DNA of 64,000 nucleotides from Diadema setosum (GCA_033980235.1 CM067065.1:26134836-26198835), one strand, 5' to 3'. Shown: positions 1 through 12,153, numbered from the stretch's first letter. Notes: a model not told the origin generated them from the letters alone. Made by a program: numbers and translations.

Positions 1-1727
1 AACATATCTTACAAACAGTGTACTCTCTGCAATCTACTCACTTTTTAGTATACACTGTAATACAAATGATTCTGGTATTAAAAAAAAAAAAAAACTCTGT
101 ACGCGATGTACACAAGTCAATCACAGAGTTTAACATCATGGCTTATCATTTGTTATTCGTGCTTATGTTTTTCCTTTAGGAAAATGGGAGCAGAATTAAT
201 GTTGCAATTAAATGACACGAAATAGTCACCTCTATATCTAAGCTAAAAATGAGGCATTTCATTAGCAGTTATCATGAATATCAGATAGTACAGGGTCTTA
301 CTGGCTATTAAGGAAAGGCATGGACAAACCTGTGCACTGGAACAAATCTTCGACTTGCAGACAAAAGAAATAATGAGTAATGAGTAACAGTGCCAACAAT
401 AATTATACATAAAACAACACATTTTTCTAGCAAATCAAAGTCTGTTTGGATTCGACTGTATACACTCCTCTTACTTTGATAATATAAACCAAAAAAAAAA
501 AAAAAAAAAAAACAGATTCGTGCTAACCCACACATGACACAGTGAATGCTTTACCTTACTTTGTAGCTGAACCATTCATTCCGTCAGTTTGTTTTCTAAT
601 GCGTTTTCTTTACATCTCATGTGCATCTGCAATGGTTATTAGTGCATACCAAGTACAGGTCTATAGAAAATTCCTTTCTGGGAATTGCAAGGTCACAGGA
701 GTAACGTGATTGATTGAATAATTGTATATCATGCTCGCATTAATAAAGATAAAACTCATCTCTTGAAGTATTCCAGTACATTGAGAAGGGAGGAGTTGCG
801 TGTAAATGCTGACCATGCCTGGAAGCCGAAATTCCTAATCGCTATGTTTCCGATGTACTCAGGATCAATGTCTCTCGGCCAGGGACTTTTTTTTTCTCAA
901 CTTGCCAATCAATGCCCTTTTGTCTTCCCCTTTCGCCCATCTCTCCTGCATTTTATGTGTTTTCTCTGCCTTGTTGGTCCTGCATGATTTATCAAATCAG
1001 CAATGTCGTAATAAATCGGTAATCCCTCCCTCTGTATGACGTCAGGCTTAGGTATTCCAGTTCTCCTCTGATGTCTCGACGTCATTCTCTTGTCTGTGTC
1101 ATTTCCCTTCCTGGTCCTCTCCAGAAATGAACTCCTCGTGCATGGTTCCATATCTGCTTGTTTGTTGTTTTATTCAGAGCTTGTAGAGCTGCTTACCGCA
1201 GAACCTTGTCTGTTCCGGGCTGCTGCTAGCTTTGCATCACTGTGTCAGAGGGTGAAAAGACATTGATAAGTCAAATTTGTTATAAAAACGTCATTGGCTT
1301 CTTTACTGCTATATTCTAATCAGCACAACAAGCTTTAAGTGCTTGTGAGCTGATAACTTCCTGTTTCTATACTTTGTCATCATTGCTCACGACGCACTAC
1401 AAATAATCTGCAGATATATATATCCTATATGTATTTCAAGAGTCCACAGGTGTTTAAAAAACACATAATGGATATAGCGTGTGTTTTGTGGACTTGATCT
1501 CTAAAAGAAGAGTTACTGAGGCCAATCCACGGATCGGTGTGAACTGCTGTGCAAGTGAGTTGACTTTGAATCACCGCACCTAGTTACACAAAATACAGCT
1601 TGATGTCATACCGGTCCCCGACTTCAGCTGCCTAGTTAATGATACAATTGACAATTGCCTTGATTCTTTTCTTTCGTATGCATTTGAGATGACAATCAAA
1701 GCAATGTTTAGCAGTTAGTAGCCTTTG
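1..1727. other. Non-coding flank, no gene recognised
   Basis: I see no convincing coding exon here. There are A-runs near 80-94 and 491-512, and an imperfect hairpin around 1437-1496 whose arms share GTCCACA/TGTGGAC. The short open frames have no recognisable domain and no supporting splice pattern. This is likely intergenic or intronic sequence. Confidence 0.6.
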
Positions 1728-2097
1728 TTAAAGGGATGGAGTGTAACTGATCAATAGGAATCAGTGGGAATGCTGGAGGATGATTGTTCCAATCCTTGTG
1801 GGATTCATTTAAGAGTACATTATATATTTACTGTTGTGTGATAATTATTTGCTTCAGAATGGTATCATATTCAAGTAATGTGCAGTTTAATGTTTCCAGG
1901 TCAGCGTGCCTGGTCAGTGACGGGGCATTAATCTGCACATTACTTGAATATGAGACCGTTCTGTAGGAAATAGTTTTTACACAACATCAGATATATAATG
2001 TACATGTACTCTTAAATTAAACCCACAAGGATTGGAACAACCATCCCTCAGCATTTCCACTGATTCCCACTGATCGGTTACTAGCCATCCCCTTTAA
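1728..2097. mobile_element. Foldback MITE with TTAA ends, complete copy
   Basis: The two halves are reverse complements of each other. The left half begins TTAAAGGGATGG and the right half ends CCATCCCCTTTAA; the arms meet near 1905-1920 around a short loop. A TTAA at each edge fits the target duplication of piggyBac-type transposition, but no transposase is present. The same left arm without its partner is seen at 16293-16388. Confidence 0.75.
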
Positions 2098-2624
2098 CTA
2101 ATGGATCTGAAAGGAAACAAAATTATACTAATTCTATGATGGAAAATGTAGGTTGGAGTAAGAAGAAATCATTCTAAAAAAACATTACGTAACAAACGGA
2201 CTTTCTCATTCTTTTCATTTGTCGCATGGTAAGACAGCACTAATAATCAACACGCGAGAGAGTTGCTACTGAATGTTGCAAGACGAAGAGATGTTCCAGT
2301 AAACTGTGTACAGTGTTTCATGAAGGGCATTCTTCATAAATGTTCCACCCAGCTGGCTATGTCAATGGGCCGTCGGACCTCATTTAAAAGCCTAATTTAC
2401 TATTTGCAAACAAATATGTGAGTTAGGGATAGAAACAACCACTGTAAGAATTTGGATCTGTAAAATCGATGCTAACTATTGTTAATACACAACATGTGAA
2501 CAATGGTTATATTAAAAATGTTTCCGTACTAAACTGTCTACAGTAACTGTTTACTTAGAAAAATACAGATATCTCATTTTATTTTAGGATTTATCGCGAA
2601 AATTGTATAATATACAATTTTCCC
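2098..2624. other. Unassigned AT-rich spacer
   Basis: No open frame of note and no repeat structure that I can define. It separates the TTAA foldback from the palindrome that begins at 2625. Confidence 0.5.
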
Positions 2625-2866
2625 GATTTGGAGAATTTCCTACTTTTTAAATTTTGCCTTGTTTTGGCTCAATTGTACATCGTTCAAAATTCTGACCCAT
2701 ATATGTTTACCTCTTTTGTACTAAGAAAAAAAAATCCTTTCATATTATGGAAGGATTTTTTTTTCTTAGTACAACAGAGGTAAACATATATGGGTCAGAA
2801 TTTTGAACGATGTCCAATTGAGCCAAAACAAGGCAACATTTTTAAAAGTAGGAAATTCTCCAAATC
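2625..2866. repeat. Long near-perfect palindrome (head-to-head repeat ends)
   Basis: About 120 bp on each side of the centre near 2745 are inverted copies, with only a few mismatches. Each arm contains the terminal sequence of the 3.7 kb unit (ATATGGGTCAGAATTTTG and onward). The simplest reading is that a fragment of one unit end abuts another in inverted orientation, giving a strong hairpin. The A-run and T-run near the centre pair with each other. Confidence 0.8.
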
Positions 2867-5800
2867 ATTCATCTTACCTGAAAGAGTATAACTCAAGCTT
2901 TAATATGAACCCAATTATACTAGGATTTTCCCAGAGGAGCAAGTTTTTATTCACCGCTGAAGTTTACCATGTCCAGAGCAGCGAACGTCCGTAAGGAATA
3001 GTACTGCACATACATTTGGATACCATTTAACATAGTTTCCAAAGATCTGATTCAGTTCAAAATCCAAACGAAATATCTTTAGGGACATGTGTACGTGACT
3101 GCAGAATATTAGGCTTGTACTCTTAACCTGTACGTAATGGTAGACAACTGATGATTTAATTAAATTCGTCATTTCTGTGGAAGTATTGCTCTTCCGCTAA
3201 ACACTTTCTTAACTTTACGCGCATTTTACATAAACTCAATATTTTCACCTCATATTTCACTATCCCATACTTTAATCCTCACTCCCAAATAATAATAAAC
3301 CTTTTTAAGATGTATCTCATCTGCGCAGTCTCTATAACCCAACAAACATAGCATAGTTTTCATCACGGAGGTTCGCATGTAGCTCGCGGACGTTCGGAAC
3401 AAACAAGATATTGAACAGTGCAGCACTCTTGAGTTGGAAACGCATTCTACTCACAACAAACAGCAATTTCAACTCCTCTGCAAAATCCTGAATAGATATT
3501 ACCAATTCTCAATTATATAAGCTTGTTTATCTTCTCATACTGAGAAATCAAAGAAAATAAATTTTTCCATCTCTCGTAAATGAACGTACAAACGTACGTG
3601 TAATCTCAGTGACGTAGTCCATCCTTGAGAACGAATATATTTATCAAAATTTCGTTATCATGAAGTAAATATTCAGGTCCTAAACTTGTTATATAAAGTC
3701 TAGAATGCAAAATTTGCTTTTTATATAACGAACATGGTCACAGCTAAAATTATGACAAAGAATTAATATAGAAAAACAAAAGAAATGTGCTCCGTTATAG
3801 AAATACGAAGTTTAGCTGGGGAGGGCAAACGAATACGTTAGGAAGAAATCCCTCTGTGTTTGCTCCGTGTGTTACACACTGTTACCGAGGAGAATTTGTG
3901 TTATTATATTAGTCAGAAATGATAATAGGTTCGATAATGCGAAGTTTCGTCATAACAAGACACAATTAGTCCATATAACTTGGATGGATGTTTGTGACTT
4001 CGATATTATACAATATGGTTTGTTATAACAAACCTTTTGTAGCGCGTCATTTCGGAGGCTCGTTATTCATACAGTTTGTCAATACGAAAATTGATAGAGT
4101 TCGTATAATTATGAAGCTTTTTTATTCGGTAAATGATAGGAATCTCCGAAGATTAACCGAAAGGCTTATCAATTGGAACACGAACAATTATCTTCGCTTA
4201 TCCAAATGTGGAGAAAAAAGTTAACAACTAAAATCCTCCAATTTCAAAACCTCGTAATAACCGTTTTCATCTGAACGAATATCAGGACCATTCCACTTTT
4301 AGAAGAACGGACCTACAAATAATGATCCTTAATATTTATTTTTCGAAGAACATTTCTAATAACAAACCCTCTGAATTAACTACATTTTTTTTCATTTTGG
4401 AATAACAAACCTTTGGACATTGGAGTAACGAATCTTTAGAAGAGCGAACGTATCAAATTGCAACTTTAAACCTATTCTTAATCGTTACTTTTTTAAACAT
4501 GTGTTTTCAATGTAAGCACAAAAGCTCAAACAAATTGACGATCTCTCTCTCTCTCTTAAATGTAAAATGAAAAAAAAAAATCTTGGAAAAAATTACAAAT
4601 GAATATTGCTTTTCATTGATGAGTATAAAACAACACCATGTGATGGTAATTTAATATCATGACAATTACAGCGAACGTCTGTTATGGAGACCAAAACTGG
4701 ATGTGTTCTGTTTGAGACGGCAGCTACCATACTCAAAAGATAAACACTTAGAGCACCTGTCACTAAAAAGTGGCACTGATCCTCTTTCTCCTACTATGTA
4801 ATCCACTGACTTATTCAACCAACGAACATCCGTGAAAAAAAAAAAACGTTTTCCGTTTGTTATTACAGGTAAATTGAGTGCTGAACGCTATTCACTTTCG
4901 GGTATGAGCGGCTCGGTGATTTGGTAATATTTTTAGCTGACATTAATCTTATGTGCAGTGATATATTTGTAATTGTCAGAAATTTCCTTTCTCGGACAGA
5001 ACATCCGTGAGCGAAACTTTCAGAACCTGTAACAGTACAAATTGTCTCCAGAACCTCATTAGAAAGAAATTTAAATGCACAGAAATTACAGTTCACGCAA
5101 AATTCCATTTTCCTATAACTTTGTTTTAAGTGTTTAGCTATTTTTTGTATAATTAGAGGGAAAACAAGCGTAAAATTGTGAGTAAATCTTCAATTGTTTC
5201 TTCATCATGATCACATAACGCCTTAAAAATTCTGAAACTACTGCTCTAAACTCATTTTCTACTTTGTAAAACTTTATTTGTCGCTATTCGAGCCAAAAGT
5301 TTTAAAGAATACAGGATACTTTCGGGACAAGTTATCCTTATCGGAGGGATTGCATACGTCACGGACGTTCTCTGGAATTATCACGGACGTTCGTTCTACT
5401 ACTAGGGTCATGTTCCAGGACGGATAACTAATCGGCAGAGAGTACCTAGCCTTCCTAACTCTGAAAATTTGAAAAGGTATTGTCAATGGAAATTATAAGA
5501 AATTTGACATCCTTACAACATATGTATTGCTCAGAGGGGGATCAGGAGGTGAATTTTCAGAGAAAATATTAATTATTTGCTTGGTTTTGGGTGAATTGCA
5601 TGGTCCAAAAACTGAGGACGAACCTCAGTCCGCTCCAAAAATGGCATGCAGCTCCTCGGCTAGAGAGCCAAAGGTAAAATGCACCTTCGTTATCAAAGCA
5701 AGATGGTGTCCCACTCGAAAACGTTTTAATCATCACGGACGTTCTTTTTTCTTGGAGGTTCGTCTAAAAATATAATTTCGGTTCCTATTTGACAAAGGAT

Positions 5801-6512
5801 GGACAGAAACTCAAAACAAACATATTATCGTGTTGCTAGATCTTAGTTAATTACGACTCAGAACAATATCACCAATAACGTTTCATGGGCTACGATCTTT
5901 ATTAGAAAATAGCGGAAGCACATCCGTGACGAAAACTGAGTATAATTTTGCATTAAAGAATATTATGTCCAATGTACAGCCAGCAGACGTACAATTTTTG
6001 CAGGATATGTTCATTAGGTGAAACACTACATTTTCGTACACGTTACAGTTGGGACAACGAAGTAGAATTTGCAGCAGCGATAGAAATAAAAGCATCACGG
6101 ACGTTCGTCTGTTTAGGACTTTGATATTCTAATTGTTCTCTGTAATTTTATACGTGCTCATAAAGTTCTTATAATTTTGTGGTACATACCCATGATATGT
6201 CAGATCCAGAACATGGTCACATATTACATGCCACGTACCATTAAAAATGCACATCATTAGTTTGAAAAACAAAAATTATTGTGAAAATAGCGTTTTTACC
6301 GTATTTTTACGCTTTAAGTCCTTGTGAAATGAAAAATATCAGGTAAAGTCAACCAAACCATATATTTCCTTAAAAAGAAATTTACCAATCTTTGAGATGA
6401 CATGAAAAAATCTGGTTTCTTAGATCATCCTGGCGTGTTCTAAGGGAAAGAATGTCATAACGTACCAAAATTGGCAATTGTACATCGTTCAAAATTCTCA
6501 CCCATATATATG
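2785..6512. mobile_element. 3.7 kb non-coding repeat unit 'U', left copy
   Basis: The left end reads CATATATGGGTCAG and the right end carries its inverse, ending CACCCATATATATG. Both ends continue through a shared GAACGATGT(A/C)CAATTG block, giving terminal inverted repeats of roughly 35 bp. There is no long open frame. About ten copies of a TCACGGACGTTCG-like motif, in both orientations, are scattered inside, for example at 2982-2992, 3385-3397, 4822-4835, 5358-5370, 5380-5393, 5732-5744, 5919-5931 and 6094-6108. An inverted copy interrupted by later insertions lies at 16410-23746. Likely a non-autonomous DNA element; the family is not recognised. Confidence 0.7.
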
Positions 6513-7272
6513 CATTAAATGTCATATCTTGATATTTTTTCTTTAAAATCACTGTTCCCAAAGGTAAACAGGACCTCTGAGGTAAGGCTGCAGGACTTTA
6601 CTTTGAAATGAAAACATTTTACCGCAAATTTGTTTTGCGTTAATCGTTTCAAAACACACGATAAGATATACCTAACGTGGAAATATGAGACAAAGCGCAG
6701 TTCATCGAAAAGGAAAGGGTAAAATCTAATAAGCACAACAAGGACATTTCGATCAAAATCGGATTAACTCTATGACTTCGTGGAGTTTCGTTTATGCTTT
6801 ACGTTTTTGATTCAATTCAAATATGCAAAATTTGATGAAAAATGATGATGTCACCCCCTAACAATTTGCCCTATACTGAGTACATAAAATCGTTACATTT
6901 TCAGTTGTTAAATCAAACGTATTTATGTCCAAGTCTCAATTCCTCATGTTCCTATTTGACTAATCATTGTTTTGAAAGTTTTCAGAAATGAAGAATTGAA
7001 TGTTTTAAATTCTAAGAGCACAAAATTTCAAATTCTGTATTTCCATGTTTGTGCACAAGCAATGGATAAATACGGTGATGATACGGTCAACCCATTATTA
7101 TATTATTAACGATGCTGTAGTTCAGAGCCTATTTAGCGGTCAGGATTGTAACCGCGGCTGCTTATGATCCTCCCAATTAATGAATCCTGGGTTAATCTCA
7201 TTTAAAATTTAACTTACAAAACCAACAAACAGAAAACAAAACAAAAACAAAACAAAACAAAACCGAACTTAC
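6513..7272. other. Spacer with an AAAAC-rich tract
   Basis: No gene recognised. An A/C-rich low-complexity tract (AAAAC repeats) lies at about 7216-7263, immediately downstream, on the minus strand, of the candidate exon at 7273-7325. Confidence 0.5.
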
Positions 7273-7325
7273 CCGTCCTTGAGCCACTGGTTTAATGGCT
7301 TTTCATTGACGGTAATGTTGTCATT
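7273..7325 (-). CDS. Candidate short coding exon near LRR exons
   Basis: On the minus strand a pyrimidine-rich stretch ending CCTACAG leads into a 53-base open segment followed by the strong donor GTAAGT (7272-7267). Reading from the acceptor gives NDNITVNEKPLNQWLKDG. The position, downstream of the LRR exon at 7845-8021 on the same strand, suggests a further exon of the same receptor gene. The length is not a multiple of three, so a phase change would be needed. Support is splice signals only. Confidence 0.3.
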
Positions 7326-7844
7326 CTGTAGGATGTAAAAAATATAAAATACTCTACCTCAAATGCAATCTACAATATGAGCAGCATGTCTGAGTTCATC
7401 ATATCTACATAAGCCTCATTTATTTTTATTTTACTTGGAGATAAAGTACCAGGTGACAACATTTCACTCCACTATCTTGCACACGAATAGTACAGCCTGT
7501 TACATCTGTCGTCTCTTCGTTATGGCACATTAATACACACTACTTGTGTTGCATTTGTGAACTGGTTCAGAGGATGGTAATTATAATTCAGACAAACACG
7601 ACTGAAAAGGTTGTAGAAATTGACGTGTTTTCGTGTTTTTTTTTCTTCTTCTGTTCCATGAACGTCACAACTCTTAGAAGGTATCAGACTCAAAAGGTAT
7701 GCTCTGATTACCATTTCCACTAAAGGACAGATATGAGGAAATGTTTTTATCGCATTAAGACGTTTACGCCGATGTTGATAACTAGGCCCATGATCGTAGC
7801 AACAATAACGTGAAAGAAATCGCGATGCCATATTTCATACTTAC

Positions 7845-8021
7845 TGTACAGAGTGAGGGCTGTGCAGCCAGTTCCATGGCCAATACGTCGGGTATGTTAA
7901 GGCATATGATAGCAGCACGTTCAAGATGGGGCATGTGGCACAGAAATTCAGCAAAGTTTGCTGCCACTCTGTCTGACTCTGACCTCACGCAAAGATTAAA
8001 CTTCATAGATAGTTCTCGAAT
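7845..8021 (-). CDS. LRR exon of an NLR-type receptor (59 codons)
   Basis: This exon has an acceptor TTTTCTCAG immediately before 8021 and a consensus donor GTAAGTATG after 7845. The frame is open throughout (177 nt, phase 0 at both ends). The peptide begins IRELSMKFNLC and continues with spaced leucines, a central MPHLERAAI segment and a C-terminal MELAAQPSLC. That is the helix-plus-strand layout of a ribonuclease-inhibitor-like LRR. Two other exons in the window, at 9669-9854 and 41390-41560, share the plan: start I(R/Q/K)xL, an aromatic/leucine-rich middle, end A..SC. Single-exon LRR cassettes are known from expanded NLR families of invertebrate deuterostomes. The ligand and the rest of the protein are not visible here. 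Confidence 0.6.
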
Positions 8022-8174
8022 CTGAGAAAAAAGAATAAACGAGCCATCTTTCACTTATCCATTTATTTTGTCCCGTCGTCGTCATGTAGTTTGTTTATTT
8101 TTACCTTATGAAACCAACTGAGGCATTGAAACATGGATTAGTACGCAAATGATCAACGTTGGTGAAGGTGGTGG

Positions 8175-8280
8175 GACAAACTATCACTTCCGAGGCGATC
8201 TGTATGTAGCTATCTTTCCGAAGCGCAGCTGAGGAAAGATAGCGTACACATTCAGATCGCCGAGGAAGTGATAGTTTGTC
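8175..8280. repeat. Small hairpin/foldback element
   Basis: GACAAACTATCACTTCC at the left edge is mirrored at the right edge, and the arms of about 46 bp surround a short loop near 8220-8234. It sits in the putative intron between the LRR-type exons. It has no coding content and is probably a MITE-like foldback. Confidence 0.7.
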
Positions 8281-8456
8281 TCATTGCCTGAAACTAAAAG
8301 TTGATTATTTGCTTTATATTCCACATCTAGGGTCCTAAAAATTCACATTTTATTCCATATAAAAAACCGTTTTAGCTGTGTTTAGGTATCCTTAGGGTTT
8401 AGGCTACGTGTGCCCGTAGATGACAAAAACAGTTGCTGCGCGCACCGCGCGGCACC

Positions 8457-8536
8457 GAAGTGAAAGTGCGTTGCACTGTGTACTATTAAGTGAGCTAGGT
8501 CACATGAAAGTCCACAGTGCAACGCACTTTTATTTC
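8457..8536. repeat. Second small hairpin
   Basis: GTGCGTTGCACTGTG at 8466-8480 pairs with CACAGTGCAACGCAC at 8513-8527. Flanking GCGCG tracts extend the pairing. Non-coding foldback in the same putative intron as the 8175-8280 hairpin. Confidence 0.65.
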
Positions 8537-8869
8537 GCGCGTACTCATCTTGCGTTAGGACTATGTGGATTGTGTGGAGATCAGGGACTATCAACATAGA
8601 GTGTAACGAACTTTTCTTCTCAGGTGATGTAATGGGCAAAACTACGCTTCATCACGTGATTAGCTCTGGACCAATCCTATGCAACATTCTTAGTATGTGG
8701 AATATAATTTCTTTTACACCTAAGGCTACGTTTGTAGAAATAGTAACGATTATAAACCAGTCATGACGAATACTTGGTGGAACAATTCTGGCGCTACTCT
8801 AACTAAAACTATCCGATAATTTGAATGTTGCAGGTTAACTTTATTCATCTTTTGACTCCCTCCACCCCC

Positions 8870-9115
8870 TTATGACATGGTGCCCTTGCTTATCTCCCTG
8901 TACGTCGATACAGTTTCCATAAATTCATACAACGTAACCACGTGATGGTTATTGTGAATACGCAAGACTGTGTCGTTTTCCAAATCATGACGATTATCAT
9001 CAACATCCTTGATGAGGCATACTAAGGCAATGAGTTCATTGTTATTCCCTAAAAGGTCGCAACAGGAATAATTGCAGTGACGGCAATCTTTAGAAGAAGT
9101 GTGCTCGAAACAGTG
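8870..9115 (-). CDS. Possible terminal exon without its own ATG
   Basis: The minus strand is open for about 81 codons up to a TAA at 8870-8872, with a plausible acceptor (pyrimidine-rich, then CTTAG or TAG) near 9116-9128. The predicted peptide has ordinary protein-like composition, for example ELIALVCLIKDVDD and VVTLYEFMETVSTY. It contains no domain I can name. It lies between two LRR-type exons on the same strand, so it could be an alternative 3' exon. An open frame of this length can also occur by chance. Confidence 0.22.
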   Translation of the reverse strand, partial: HCFEHTSSKDCRHCNYSCCDLLGNNNELIALVCLIKDVDDNRHDLENDTVLRIHNNHHVVTLYEFMETVSTYREISKGTMS

Positions 9116-9668
9116 CTACACCTAAGAATGAAATGCCCATAAGGAATTATTAGAATTAGAATTTAACCATATGCTTCATTATCACATTCTGTCCATGATA
9201 CATGCAAACTTTCAAAGCAGTAGCATTATTTTTTTTTCAAAAGTTATTACAGCTGAAAGTGAAGAGTGGGGAAAGAATTTTCAACAAATGAAAACGGGTC
9301 TTCAAGATATATCTGATCCCAGTACTTTATAGAAAAGGGGCTGTTTAAAAAAAAGAAACTGCTGCAAGTTATGCTAAGTAGAGGAGAAGGTCCATTCCGA
9401 TGTCTTTTGTTAATCATAATTATCTTTACTTCAACTATGCCTAATAGGTGAGGTCACAGCAAAATTGAAAGGATTTTTTGAGGGCGGGTATAAGTAATCT
9501 GAAAAAAATAGAAGAAAAGTAAGTACAAATATGTGATTTTTCTAGGTATTCCTTTCACCGCAAAAATGAAGCGAAGGGTAAATCAACAAAAATTAGTAGG
9601 CATTTTTATTTCAGAGAACCTTAACAGATATGAATCATCTCCACGGTGGCAGGTTAAAGAGTTCATAC

Positions 9669-9854
9669 CTGGCAGGATCTCGCCAGTTTCGAGGCTGTTA
9701 AGAAGAAAGCATCATCTGTCAAGAAGTCGCATGTAATACTGAAGTTTGACAGACGTGGCAAGGTGCACACCCATCGAGCTAAATCTTGCTCCGTAGAGGA
9801 CGCATAACATGTAGGTGGGAACAGGGGATACATGTTGAACGTCAGTTTTTGTAT
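9669..9854 (-). CDS. LRR exon of an NLR-type receptor (62 codons)
   Basis: The minus strand shows GTTTCTACAG at the acceptor, then 186 open nucleotides, then donor GTATGA after 9669. The peptide starts IQKLTFNMY, has a WVCTLPRLSNFSI core and ends ASKLARSCQ, with phase 0 at both edges. The matching start, core and end motifs in the exons at 7845-8021 and 41390-41560 identify it as one cassette of a repeated LRR series. Reading past the donor meets a stop within two codons, as expected for an intron. Confidence 0.62.
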
Positions 9855-10066
9855 CTGTAGAAACACAAACATAACGAGTAAAAATATTAATAAAAAAACA
9901 TGGAAATATCTGTCTATATGTTTATGGAATATCACTGTAGGAACATACATGTTGATTCTGGGAACATCGATCATGTTTTGAAAACAAAAGCATGCATGCC
10001 TAAATACAAATCTCATTAGATTTTGATTTGTCGTAAAAGAGGTGATTACTTTCTCCCCCTATCACT

Positions 10067-10110
10067 CTCCCTCTCTCTTGCTCTTTCTCTCTCTCTCTCT
10101 CTCTCTCTCC
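10067..10110. repeat. CT-rich microsatellite
   Basis: Interrupted (CT)n tract. It makes a spurious Ser/Leu-rich open frame that I do not annotate. Confidence 0.9.
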
Positions 10111-10188
10111 CTGTGTCTCTCACTCCCTTCAAGTTTTGGATAATATTTCAATGCAAAATAGGTAATTGTCGTCTACATGAAATGAATA

Positions 10189-10600
10189 GCTCAAACACTG
10201 TGGAAGTAGTTCGCTCCATAAGGTTTTGGGGAAATTGTGGTTGTCGTGGCAACACTTTCTCCGACAAACACACACACACACAAACACACACATAAATCAT
10301 GTCTTGCACATCATCACCTCAATTCCATTTTGTACACCGAATTTAGGTTCAATAAATTGCTTTATAGTTGTGGAAGTAGTCCACTCCACAATATTTTCAA
10401 GAAAATATGCCGTTATAATGGCAACACCTTGTGAAAGGTAAAAACACAAAGTGTGTCTTGCATAAATACACATACATATCAGTATACATTCCAAATTTGA
10501 AATTAATTGCTCAAATACTGCGGAAGTACATCACTCCACAAGGTTTTGGAGAAATCGTGGTTGCCATGGAAACGCTTTCTCCGATAAACATAAAAAAATA
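10189..10600 (+). repeat. Three tandem ~160 bp direct repeat units
   Basis: Units begin at 10189, 10359 and 10509 with GCTCAAACACTG-like sequence. Each continues through GGAAGTAGTCCACTCCA..AGG, then TGGCAACACTTTCTCCGA, and then a CA-rich stretch. Spacings are about 170 and 150 bp. The first unit carries a CA microsatellite (10266-10288). Diverged tandem duplication, non-coding. Confidence 0.7.
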
Positions 10601-10689
10601 TGTCCTGCACTTCTCCTACTTTGGCAAAAGGAAGCAAGTGACATGTTTAATGAATATTGACTTTTTATTGATTTGGCATATTTAAAGGT

Positions 10690-12150
10690 AGGGGATACCT
10701 TTTACAGACCTCCCAAAATGCAGCAAAACATTAAATATGAACCTCAGGGGACTTGCTTAGGCCACTGCTTAGAAATTTGGAAGTCAACAGTTATCTAAAA
10801 TTTGAATAATGCACAAAGCTCAACTACTCAGTAGTTCTGTGTGTCAGCCACACTTATAAGCCTTTTTGTTGCATTCTTCTGTATTTGTGATCTATAAACA
10901 CAAATCTAAAAGTCTAAGAGCTGATGTAATAACATATAGAGTGTGTGGCAAGAATGTATATAGAAATGTTTGTAAGTGTTGATGAACTTTCTTCACAAAA
11001 TATACATGATGGACACACATGCAGTACCTGGGTCTGCAAAGGTAGCCTAGTAATGTACTGGAATTTACGGTGAGCCCCGAAAACAATTCGATTCAAAATC
11101 TAACGGTCAAAAAAATGTACTAAATGTTACCTTCCACTTTCAATACTTTATGGGAGTTTCTAATATGATACTCTCTTCAACATTCCTGACCTTTTGTAAA
11201 GTATTCTCTTTGTGTTTTTAGTAGTAAATTTCATGCATATCATGTCCAAAAGGTCAAGGTCAATTTCAAGTGCATATATCTGCCCATCAATGATTCTCTT
11301 GAGAGTTTTGAGGTCGTGGGGTCAAAGGTCAAGGGTCAAGGGTCAGGCTGGATGCTATAAGTTTGTTGTTTGGTGCTGATTTTTTTTTTCTCTTCTATGT
11401 TTTGATGCATGGATTTGTGATAGGTTCGGTGTAAGTTGAAACTTTTTGGATTTTTAGATATCTTGTTTTTTATTCAATAACTTGGATGTTCATTGATTTG
11501 GACTTGGTGGGTGGGGGGTGGGAAGCACTCAATACCTTTGTGATAAATACACTGTTTTTTAATGTTTTGTCAATTGTGTTGAAATATTGCTTTATATTTG
11601 AGATGTGCTTTAGACTTGTTTTGAGAACCACATGTTGTGCCATAACGGCGCCTTGAGTTTATTTACATTCATATGATTGTGTTTATGATGCGTATCGATA
11701 ATTAAGCTCAATTATTTTATTCAGAAATTTAATTACTCCCTGCTCAGTTCAGTTACTCAATGATTTTTTACAATCATTTGTTTCTTTACATGTGCAATAT
11801 TTTTCAGTATTCGTACTCCATTATTGATAATTTTAATACATGCATTTTTATTGAGGGTTAAGAGGTCAAAGATTTTAATCAGCGAAAAAGAAAATATTTA
11901 TGCATGTACTGTTGATAATTTCCATGGGAATTTTAGGGTCTTGGTTCGAAATTCAGGGACTTGAGGCCGGGTTATGAAATATCAATGTTTTATCTGTTTG
12001 TACAGTGTTTCCGTCATATTCATATTCATATCGATAGCCAATTTCACAAATATATATATTTATTTTGTACAATGTTGTATTTTGTTTTAATTGTAAAATG
12101 AACAATTCCAGCTAATGAGCTGCATGTTCTTTTTTATTGTCAATAAACCT
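10690..12150. other. Non-coding region with AGGTCA-like half-sites
   Basis: No gene recognised. Around 11250-11350 the text repeats AAGGTCA and GGGTCA several times in a row, resembling nuclear-receptor half-sites, but as part of what looks like a dispersed repeat. The final part (about 12000-12150) reads like the 3' untranslated region of a non-LTR retroelement. Confidence 0.45.
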
Positions 12151-12153
12151 TCA

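Noticed and set aside
2982..6108. CRISPR-like reading of the TCACGGACGTTCG repeats
   Set aside because: Irregular spacing and mixed orientation; belongs to a mobile element.
7130..7200. tRNA-like text near 'ATGATCCTCCCAAT'
   Set aside because: No cloverleaf arms or TTC loop could be assembled by eye. No tRNA found in the window.
7520..7831. 103-codon minus-strand frame
   Set aside because: It begins inside the intron donor side of the LRR exon at 7845-8021 and has no domain.
11250..11350. Nuclear-receptor response elements (AGGTCA direct repeats)
   Set aside because: The half-sites lie in a repetitive low-complexity segment and no promoter or gene is nearby.
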